Origin: Phycisphaerales bacterium
Lineage (GTDB): Bacteria > Planctomycetota > Phycisphaerae > Phycisphaerales > UBA1924
Reading direction: 5' to 3'
DNA: 64,000 nt
Assembly (NCBI GenBank): GCA_028289195.1
Contig: JANQQR010000005.1
Location: 124,001-188,000, forward strand
Part shown: positions 45,027 through 52,700 of the stretch, piece after piece
Layout of the letters: each line of letters starts with the position of its first letter
How positions within the stretch are numbered: position 1 is the stretch's first letter
The notes under the pieces: generated by a model
The model's input: only the letters and a program-made list of their open reading frames with translations
Databases searched by the model: none
Told to the model about the DNA's origin: nothing
Made by a program: the position numbers and the translations under genes

Positions 45027-45725
45027 TCAGGCGAGGTCGAAGAGCAGGATCTCGGCGTCTTGGCTGGCGCGGATGGTGATCGATGGTTCGTCTTCGATCG
45101 AGGCTCCATCGCCGGCGCTCAGGGCTGAGCCGTTCACGTCGACGCTGCCCCGGGCGACCTGCACGTAGGCGCCGCGTCCGTCGCCGAGGGCGAGTTCGAC
45201 GCTCTTGCCTTCGCTCAGGAGGCTCGTGTAGACGCGGGCGTCCTGCTTGATCGTGGCGGAGCCGTCCGCGCCGTCGGGTGAGGCGAGCAGGCGGAGCGTG
45301 TCGGTGCGCTCCTCTGCGGGGAAGTGGAACTGGTCGTAGGCGGGCTCGTGGCCGGAGGCGTCTGGGGTGATCCAGATCTGCAGGAAGTGCGCCGGCTCGG
45401 TGTCGCTGGCGTTCATCTCCGAGTGCAGGATGCCGGTGCCCGCGCTCATGCGCTGCAGGTCGCCGGGGTGGAGCTCGCGCTGGTTCCCGATCGAGTCGCC
45501 GTGTTTGAGGGCGCCCGAGAGAACCCAGGTGAGGATCTCCATGTCCCTGTGGGGGTGCTCGCCGAAGCCCTGGGCGGGACGGACGACGTCCTCGTTGATG
45601 ACTCGCAGGGAGCGGAAGCGTCCGTGCTCGGGGTCCTGGTACTGGCCGAAGCTGAACGTGTGCCTGGTGTTGAGCCAGCCGAAGTCGTAGGAGCCGCGGG
45701 TGTTGGAGGGTCTGGTGGTGATCAT
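45027..45725 (-). CDS. Pirin family protein
   Basis: 232 residues, the length of YhhW-type pirins. Bicupin with the metal site in the N-terminal cupin: 'FGEHPHRDMEILTWVLSG' and 'AGTGILHSEMNAS' (His-x-His, His, Glu). Other family blocks: 'FDFGWLNTRHTFSFGQYQDPEHG'-like start, 'FLQIWITP', and the C-terminal cupin 'VYVQVARGSVDVNG'. Some pirins are quercetinases or redox sensors. The start follows a strong sigma-70 promoter with an operator-like palindrome, so it is inducible or repressed by an unidentified regulator. It is co-transcribed with the NTF2-fold gene. Confidence 0.92.
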   Translation of the reverse strand: MITTRPSNTRGSYDFGWLNTRHTFSFGQYQDPEHGRFRSLRVINEDVVRPAQGFGEHPHRDMEILTWVLSGALKHGDSIGNQRELHPGDLQRMSAGTGILHSEMNASDTEPAHFLQIWITPDASGHEPAYDQFHFPAEERTDTLRLLASPDGADGSATIKQDARVYTSLLSEGKSVELALGDGRGAYVQVARGSVDVNGSALSAGDGASIEDEPSITIRASQDAEILLFDLA

Positions 45726-45750
45726 GACTGTTTTCTTGTTGAGACGACTA

Positions 45751-45779
45751 ATACTACTTGTTTCAACAAGCAGTGTCAA
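45751..45779 (-). promoter_or_regulatory. Promoter of the pirin operon with internal palindrome
   Basis: Minus-strand TTGACA (45774-45779), a 17-bp spacer and TAGTAT (45751-45756), close to the sigma-70 consensus. The spacer holds the palindrome CTTGTT-TC-AACAAG (45757-45770), and a further AACAAG occurs between the -10 and the ATG (minus strand). Repressor binding between -35 and -10 would block polymerase. Predicted start of transcription is near 45744. Confidence 0.82.
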
Positions 45780-45855
45780 GGGGATATTCCGTGAGGAGAG
45801 AAAAAACCGGCCTGACGGGCTCTGAGCGGGTCCGCAGGGGGATATAGATCCATCG

Positions 45856-47253
45856 ATGGCGAGGCGCGATCGCTCCAAGAAGTGGGGTCGATGGGCCCTG
45901 GCGGCGCCCGTCGCGGGCCTCATGGGCGGGTTCGTGCTGGCCTCGGTGTTCTTGCCTGGCCTGCTCGGGCGGGGATCCGTCGCACACGTGGATTACGTCG
46001 CGGCGTTCAACGCGCTGTCGGAACCCCCGTCCGATGAGGCCGTCGATCGGTGGCGGCGCCTCATTGAACTGGGAGGCGAGATCCGCAAGCGCCAGGAGTA
46101 CGGCCACATCACGGACGGTGCCGTGGACTGGCGCTGGCCGGAGCGCGTTGACTGGTCGGCGCTCGATCCCGAAGTGAGCAGCGAGTATTCGGCGGAGAGC
46201 GTGGAAGCGGCGCGGTCGGTGTTCGACTCGCTGGTTGAAGATGGTGTGTTCGTCGAACTCGAGCGCGTCGCGACGGCGGGCCCGCCGTCCCCGCCACCGG
46301 AGGTTGGGCCGCTCTGGTCGTCCAGCATGTCTGATGCGTTTCGATCTGCGCGAGGGATCGTGCACGTCGAACGGGTGCGATTCAAACAAACGATCGATCG
46401 GGAGGACTCTGACGCGGCGATCGGCGCAATCCGAACGATACTCGCAGCGACTCGATCGACCTCTCGCCCCTATCTGCTCGACTGGCTTGTCGCGGTGGCC
46501 ATGTGCGCCACACTGATCGACACCATCGACTTTTGGCTGATCCATGATTCGATCGACGCGGAGATCGCTGTCGACTTGCTCGGCGTGCTACCCATCCGGG
46601 CACCCATCGGTCCCATCGCCCGGACGTTAGAAGGCGAGCGTCTGGTCACACTGGAGTTCTTGCAACAGTCGTACCAAGGCGCGGCCGCCGCACCCGGTAC
46701 GCCCGCGCTCTCGCCGTTTTACCGATGGAAATACTCGCACAGAGAAGTGGTCCGAGCGGTCGATTCCTACTTCGATGAAGCTGAACGGATCGCCGAGGTT
46801 TCGGCGCACAGCCTCTCCGATGAGCAACAAGCCCTCGAGTCGATCGATAGCGCCTGGGGATCGGACCCGATGTTCTCACCGCTCTTCGCGCCGCTCCTCT
46901 CTCGGCCCATCGAGATCGAACCAGCGTTGAAGTGTTCGTGGCGTGCGGCCCGCCTCCGCTTGGCTCTCGATGCGTACAGGTCCTCGAACGACGGCGCGTA
47001 CCCCGACGACCTGGAGTCGCTCGTCCCGGCGGTGATCGAAGCGATCCCGCTCGACCCGCTCGCGCCCGATGGGGCCTTCCGGTACATACCCGCGGCCGAC
47101 GGTTCGTCATACGTGCTGTATTCGGTCGGCTTCGACGGCGAAGACAACGGCGGCTTGGAGCAACTCGACAGGGGTCATTCCGCCCCGCGCCTCAAGGCGG
47201 AAGAGTTGGGGCGCGATTTCGTGTTCGGCCTGCCGGACGAGAGCGATGAGTAG
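45856..47253 (+). CDS. Membrane-anchored protein with pseudopilin-like C-terminus, unknown function
   Basis: 465 residues. A basic N-terminus (ARRDRSKKWGR) is followed by one membrane segment ('ALAAPVAGLMGGFVLASVFLPGLL'); the remaining ~420 residues would be outside. Most is helical with no recognised motif. The last ~100 residues ('RLRLALDAYRSSNDGAYPDDLESLVPAVIEAIPLDPLAPDGAFRYIPAADGSSYVLYSVGFDGEDNGG') resemble the C-terminal domain of type II secretion pseudopilins or GspG-like proteins common in planctomycetes, which contain 'G.YP..L..L.....P.DP..G..y.y'. No Shine-Dalgarno is obvious. It is divergent from the pirin operon and terminates opposite the dockerin protein gene. Confidence 0.75.
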   Translation: MARRDRSKKWGRWALAAPVAGLMGGFVLASVFLPGLLGRGSVAHVDYVAAFNALSEPPSDEAVDRWRRLIELGGEIRKRQEYGHITDGAVDWRWPERVDWSALDPEVSSEYSAESVEAARSVFDSLVEDGVFVELERVATAGPPSPPPEVGPLWSSSMSDAFRSARGIVHVERVRFKQTIDREDSDAAIGAIRTILAATRSTSRPYLLDWLVAVAMCATLIDTIDFWLIHDSIDAEIAVDLLGVLPIRAPIGPIARTLEGERLVTLEFLQQSYQGAAAAPGTPALSPFYRWKYSHREVVRAVDSYFDEAERIAEVSAHSLSDEQQALESIDSAWGSDPMFSPLFAPLLSRPIEIEPALKCSWRAARLRLALDAYRSSNDGAYPDDLESLVPAVIEAIPLDPLAPDGAFRYIPAADGSSYVLYSVGFDGEDNGGLEQLDRGHSAPRLKAEELGRDFVFGLPDESDE

Positions 47254-47260
47254 TGCATGC

Positions 47261-47298
47261 AAAAACGGAGGGGCCGGCCCAGCAGGCGACCCCTCCGT
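47261..47298 (-). terminator. Intrinsic terminator of the 756-aa dockerin protein gene
   Basis: Minus-strand stem of 9 bp (arms 47290-47298 and 47265-47273, sequence ACGGAGGGG/CCCCTCCGT) with a 16-nt loop, followed by TTTTTG (47264-47260). It starts 36 bp after the gene's stop. The plus-strand hypothetical gene ends on the other side and may use the same hairpin, but without a U-tract. Confidence 0.85.
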
Positions 47299-47333
47299 CG
47301 GTGTGTGACTCTCGCTCTCCTCCAGAGCGGTCG

Positions 47334-49604
47334 TCAGGGGCAGGCGTTGCCCCAGTTCTCGAGGATCGAGGTGATGTCGTTGAAGTCGACCATGCCGTCG
47401 CAGTTGGCATCGCCGGGTTCGGAGCCGTCGCCGGACTCGAGCCAGTGCATCAGCACCGCGGTGATGTCACCGAAGTCGACCTCGCCTCCCTCGTCCTTCT
47501 GGGCGTTGCCGGGGCAGCAGCCGGGGGCGGGGCCGATGTCGTCGACAACGAGCACGATCGAATCGGCGAGGTAGACGACGTCCCAGTAGTACGTCGCGAT
47601 GGCGGTCTCGGTCACGGGGTCTGCGTCGAACTGGCCGGCGACGCTGCCCTGCGTGGTAAGGATGGTGAACTTGGCGCCGATCGAGGGGGCGAGGATGCCC
47701 ATGCCGGTGTCGATGAGGTTCACCTCGAGCGTGCCGCCGACGGTGGCGTCTTCGACGCCCACCACGAGCTGGTCGTGCTCGGTGCCGGGGGTCGAGCCGC
47801 CGATGTCGACGCTCCAGGTCGCTCCCGCGCCCTGGAAGAACCCGGGGACGGTCGCTGAACCGCTGCCTGGCCCGACACTCACGGTGCCGTTGTTGTAGAG
47901 CAGCGAGGTATTGAGATCGACGCCGTCTTCGAGCGACATCTCACCGGAACCGCTGTTGACCAGCGTGCCGAATCCGGAGAACCCGGTGTTGGCGAGGATG
48001 CTGGTCGCGCCGCTCATGATCAGCTCGGCGCCGACCGGGCCCGTGTTGACGCTGGCGGGGGAGCCGGCGGTCGAGAATTGCGCGTCGGCGCTGACGACCG
48101 GGCGTCCGCCGGTGTTCTCGAGCGAGCCGGTGACGATCACCTCGTTCCCAGTCAGGCGCTGTTCCGGCAGGTGCGTGAGGCCCGAGACTGTCATCGACCC
48201 GTCCATGACCCAGGGGTCGCCGGGGTCATCAAGGTTGATCGCCAGGCGCGAGAGGATCCCGCCCGCGACGGTGATATCTCCGTTGAAGATATTGTTGTTG
48301 ACGTCGATGCGCTCGGCGTTCACCGTTGTGATCGAGGCGACGTTCCACACGCCGTTGCCCGAGTTGCCGTCGAGGTCGAAGATCTCGGCGTTGATCGTCG
48401 TGTTACCCGACGTCGACGAGACGCCGTCGGTTCGGGCGTAGCCGCTGAACCCGTTGGTGCCGCTGAACTGCGTGGAGCCCTCGAACGCGACTGCGCCGTC
48501 GGCCGGAGCCGGCCCGAAGGTGGTGAACACGGCGCCGGTGACATCCGCCTGACCGCTGAAGACGAGCGTCGCGCCGTCGGCGAGATCGAACGTGCCGCCT
48601 TGGACGTCGGTCGTGCCGGCGAACTGGAGGTCGCAGTCGGCCCCGGCGCTGACGGTGATCGTGGGTTCGAGCACGGCGTCGGCGTTGACGTCGAGCTTCG
48701 CCATGGTGCCGGTGAGGTTGAGGTCTCCGGCGATGGAGACCTCATCGCCGTCGAGGATCGAGGTGGGCGCGGGGATGCCGAATCCCCCGGCCTCGATCTC
48801 GCTGCTCGCGTCGGCGCGCCAGCCGTCGGCGATGGCCATGGTGAGTTCGGCGCCCGGCGCGAGCAGGGCGTAGGAGCTGAAGTCGTCGGCGAGGCTCTGG
48901 GCGATCACGTCGAGTTGGGCGCCGGCGTTGTTGAGGAACAGGGACCCGTTGCCCGACGCGCCGTCAAGATCGATCTCGCCGTCGCCGGCGGCGTTGATCC
49001 GCACGGTGAGCAGTTCGTGGGCATCGGGGATGAAGAGGCCGTTGTTGTTGAACGAGTTGGTGTCGATGATCTGCAGCAGCCCGCTGCCGACGACCTCGCC
49101 GCTGTTGGTCGAGCCGTCGAGCATGCGCACGGGGACGTTGTTCCGCATCTCGAGGCGGGCGCCGGCGCCGATGTTGATGATGGCCTGCAGGTCGTAGAAG
49201 TTGGGGCCCGCGCCGGAGGGGCGGGCGATGATCCTCGAGTTGGCGCCGACGAGGTTCGCCTGCCCGGTCGAGACGATCTCCGTGCCGTTGCTGTCGAGCG
49301 TGGCGCCGTTGGACACCTGGAGGAAGTTGAAGGTGGCCGTCGGCGGGCCGCCCATGCCGACGATGGCGTTGATGCCCTGGGGGATGTTCCCGATGTAGGC
49401 GTCGTCGCCGGCGCCGGGGACGCCGTTGGGGAACCAGTTGCCGGCGTTGAACCAGCCGCCGTTGAAGCCGGTCCACGACTTGTCGCCCGCGACGGCGGGA
49501 GCGGCCAGCCCGGCGCACGCGAGGATCGCGGCAGCGCCGAGGGTTGAGGTGCGGGCGCGCCGGGCGCGCACGGACAGCGGGGCAGGGGTGCGAAGGGGGT
49601 GCAT
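47334..49604 (-). CDS. Large secreted beta-rich protein with dockerin-like C-terminus
   Basis: 756 residues from ATG 49604 behind AGGAGAC. A long Arg-containing signal peptide ends 'ACAGLAAPAVAG'. Mature N-terminus 'DKSWTGFNGGWFNAGNWFPNGVPGAGDDAYIGN' is the recurring W...G.W..a.NW....P...D entry block of autotransporter-like or pectin-lyase-like planctomycetal proteins. Then ~600 residues of Asn/Gly/Thr/Ser-rich beta repeats follow ('GATLDSNGTEIVSTGQANLVG', 'GDLNLTGTMAKLDVNADAVLEP', and similar). The end has 'FTILTTQGSVAGQFD' and two calcium-loop units 'VDFGDITAVLMHWL' and 'GDANCDGMVDFNDITSILENW' closing with CP. It is a surface or secreted beta-helix protein; ligand unknown. Confidence 0.87.
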   Translation of the reverse strand: MHPLRTPAPLSVRARRARTSTLGAAAILACAGLAAPAVAGDKSWTGFNGGWFNAGNWFPNGVPGAGDDAYIGNIPQGINAIVGMGGPPTATFNFLQVSNGATLDSNGTEIVSTGQANLVGANSRIIARPSGAGPNFYDLQAIINIGAGARLEMRNNVPVRMLDGSTNSGEVVGSGLLQIIDTNSFNNNGLFIPDAHELLTVRINAAGDGEIDLDGASGNGSLFLNNAGAQLDVIAQSLADDFSSYALLAPGAELTMAIADGWRADASSEIEAGGFGIPAPTSILDGDEVSIAGDLNLTGTMAKLDVNADAVLEPTITVSAGADCDLQFAGTTDVQGGTFDLADGATLVFSGQADVTGAVFTTFGPAPADGAVAFEGSTQFSGTNGFSGYARTDGVSSTSGNTTINAEIFDLDGNSGNGVWNVASITTVNAERIDVNNNIFNGDITVAGGILSRLAINLDDPGDPWVMDGSMTVSGLTHLPEQRLTGNEVIVTGSLENTGGRPVVSADAQFSTAGSPASVNTGPVGAELIMSGATSILANTGFSGFGTLVNSGSGEMSLEDGVDLNTSLLYNNGTVSVGPGSGSATVPGFFQGAGATWSVDIGGSTPGTEHDQLVVGVEDATVGGTLEVNLIDTGMGILAPSIGAKFTILTTQGSVAGQFDADPVTETAIATYYWDVVYLADSIVLVVDDIGPAPGCCPGNAQKDEGGEVDFGDITAVLMHWLESGDGSEPGDANCDGMVDFNDITSILENWGNACP

Positions 49605-49690
49605 TGCGATGTCTCCTGTGGAGCAAGAAGGGGATCTGCTGAGCCGCCAGTCACGCGGTGGGCGTTGGTCGGCTCCAGGAGACCACGCGT

Positions 49691-49710
49691 GCGCACTCCG
49701 GCGAGTGCGC
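49691..49710. other. Perfect 8-bp hairpin between two dockerin genes
   Basis: GCGCACTC-CGGC-GAGTGCGC. It lies between the start of the 756-aa gene and the stop of the 1527-aa gene, both minus strand, 47 bp after the latter's stop. There is no adjacent U-tract on either strand, so it is a possible weak or Rho-assisted terminator or mRNA end, not a clear intrinsic one. Confidence 0.45.
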
Positions 49711-49756
49711 CGCGCCGATCCGGATTTTTGCGGAGTTTCTCGCGCCGTCGCGCTGC

Positions 49757-52700
49757 CTACGGACAGATGCGCAGCCAGTTGCGCAGCGCGGCGGTGATGT
49801 CCGCGAAATCAACGGTGCCGTTGCCGTCGGCGTCGCCCGGGCCCCCGGAGCCGGGCGCGTAGGTCGCGAGCCAGTTGCGCAGGATCTCGGTGATGTCGGC
49901 GAAATCGACGGTGCCGCTGGCGTCGGCGTCGCCCTCGCAGAAGGCTGGCGCCGGCGCCTGGGCGAGCACGGAGACCGCATCAAGCGTCATCGTGACAGGA
50001 CCGCGATCGCCGTCGGCGAAGATGGTCGTTCCGGCGTTGATCGTCAGCACGTCGTTGCCCTCGGCGTTGTCGACGTCGGCGCCGAGCACGAACCGCGGGT
50101 CGGGCCCGGTCGCCAGGTCGTCGTCGAGCGTGAAGATCAGGTCTCCGCCCGGACCGCCGGTCAGGTCGTTGCGCAGCACCTTGACCACGGTCGAGCCTGA
50201 GCCGCCATCGGCGACGATCGCGAGATCGAGATCGCCCTGGGGGTCGCTGTCGAGATCGACCGCTGCGATCGAGAAAGCCGCGGGCCCGATCGGGAGCTCG
50301 ACGCTCGGGGCGAAGCTGTAGTCGCCGATGCCTGAGCTCGTGTTCTTGAGGATCGACACCGAGCCGCCGGCCTGATTGACCGTGGCGAGGTCTACGCGAC
50401 CGTCGAGGTCGAGATCGGCGCCGATCACCTGCACGGGCTGCTCGCCGACCGGGAGTGAGATCGGCGCCGCGAAGTTCGCGCCGCCGGAGTTCGCGAGAAA
50501 GGACAGCGTCCCGCCCGACGCGTTCGCCGAGGTCAGGTCGTCCCATTTGTCGTCGTCGCTGTTGACGACGCCCACCCAGACCGGGCTGCCTCCTGTTGGA
50601 AGGAGCGAACTGAAGCTCACGCCGTTCCACCCATCGCCGGATCCGCCGAGGTTCGTCAGCACGGTGATGGTGTCGTCGTCCGTGTTGGCGACGGCGATGT
50701 CCGTGCCGTTGTCGAGGTCGAAGTCGCCGAGCGCGACGGCCCCGGGCGCATCACCGACGCCGATCGACGGGTCGGGCACCAGGTTGCCGGCGCCGTCGTT
50801 GCGGAGAACCGTGAATGAATCGTCTGCGCGGTTGGTGACGACAGCGTCGGGAAGGCCGTCGTTGTCGATGTCGCCGGCGGCGATCGCGCTGGGGTCGCGA
50901 CCGACCGGCGCCTGAAGCGTGCCGCCCGTGAACCCGAGCCAGGCGCCGCCGGAATCCGTGCCCGCGTTGAACAGCACGATGGCGTCGCCGGGGTTCGCGA
51001 CCGGATCCGTGGCGTCGGGCACGACGATCGCGATGTCGACGAACCCGTCGGGCTGGCCTCCCGGCCCGCCGCCAAAGTCCGCGGTCGCGGCGGCGACGGG
51101 CGCGCCGTCGACGTCGAAGCTCTGGGCCGGGTCGACGTTGATCTCGTCGCTGAGCGTGTCGACGACCAGCGAGACCGAGATGATCCCCCGACTGTCGGCG
51201 ACGGGCAGCGGGTAGTCGACGCGGAGGAAGCGACCCATGCCGTCGGCCCCGTCGGGGATGCCCGGCATGAGCGCGACATCGAAGCGCGAGGCGCTCACGT
51301 TGCTGGACGCCGAGATGAACTCGGCGGGCCCGAACGTGTCGGGATCGGGGACGAAGCCCTGGGCGAAGGCGACGCCGAGGCGTCCCGATAGCTCGACATC
51401 TCCAGAGAGATCCAGGCGGTCGATGTCGCCCGTTCCGGCGCCGAACACATCGACCGAGAGGGCTCCCGACTCGCTCGCGCTCCCGCCGGGCGGCACGCCG
51501 CGCTGGCGGAACGAGCCGTCGATCGAGAGCACGCCGGCAGCGAGGTCGGAACCGGGGTCGACGTCTCCGAAGTTCGAGAGGATCGAGGTGTTGATCGAGC
51601 CCTGGCCTTCGATCGCGCCGCCGGCGCGGTTCGTGATGCCGATCGGCGCGGTGAGCACCCCGTCGTTCTCGAGCGTCAGCGTCGCGTCTCCGGCGCCCGC
51701 GAGCGTGATGCGCTGGCTGGTCTCGGTCCAGTTCGACGTCGAGCCGTCGATCACCACGCTGGCGCTGGAACCCGGCTCGTCCGCGAGGACCAATTCGTTG
51801 AAGGTCGTCGTCTGGAGCGTGCCGCCAGCGCGGATCTCGAGCGCGGCGCTGCCCGCGCCCCCGATGAACAGGTCGTTGTGCACCAGCGTCACGCTGCTGG
51901 AGTCGCCCTCGATGCGCAGGGTCGCATCGGAGGTGGCGTCGCGCGCCAGCGTGGTCGAGTCGAGGAAGCCGGTGGTTTCGATGACGCCCTTGTCGGCGAC
52001 GACAACCTCCGCGTCGCCGGCGCCCCCGATGATGATGCCGGTCGCCGTGCCGGTCAGTTGCAGCGTCGACGGCGTGCACATGGTCATCTGCTGATCGCAC
52101 AGCGACTGGAACACGCTCAAAAGGCCGCTCGATCCGGCTTCGAGGCCGACGATGAGTTCTGCGCCGACCTGGGCCAGCGCCCCGTCGATGATGCGCGCCT
52201 CTGCATTCGTGGCCTTCGAACCGACCACCAATCGCCCCGAGGTGTCCAGGCGGGTCGTCGGGTCTTCGACGATCAGCAGCGACAGGGGTTCGAGCATCGT
52301 GTCCGTCGGTTCGGGCCCGACGACGGCATCGACGGCGCTCAGCACGCCCTCGACACCCAGCGCGTTGATCAGGCGGAGGCGCGCCTCCTTGTCGGGCAAC
52401 CCCCCGACGCTCAGGCCCGGCGCCGCGAGCGAGGCCGGGTCGGTGAGCGTGAGCGACTTGCCGTTGAAGCTGATGCTGACGTCGTCGGTGCGGACGCCGA
52501 GTGCGCGCACGATCGGGTCGGGAGTGGTCGGGTTGATGTTGATGCCGAACGCGGCGTCGGTCGTGCCGGTGATCTGGTTGTCGACGAGCGTGACGTCGAG
52601 CGGGCCGGGCGCCACGTCGCCGAGCCAGTTGGTCGCGAGGTCGAACAGGCCGCCGGTGGTGCTGTCCCACACCCGAGGGCCCACGTCGCGCCCAAAAACG

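Noticed and set aside
49691-49710. Intrinsic terminator call for the 8-bp hairpin
   Set aside because: No U-tract directly follows on either strand, so it is listed only as a hairpin.
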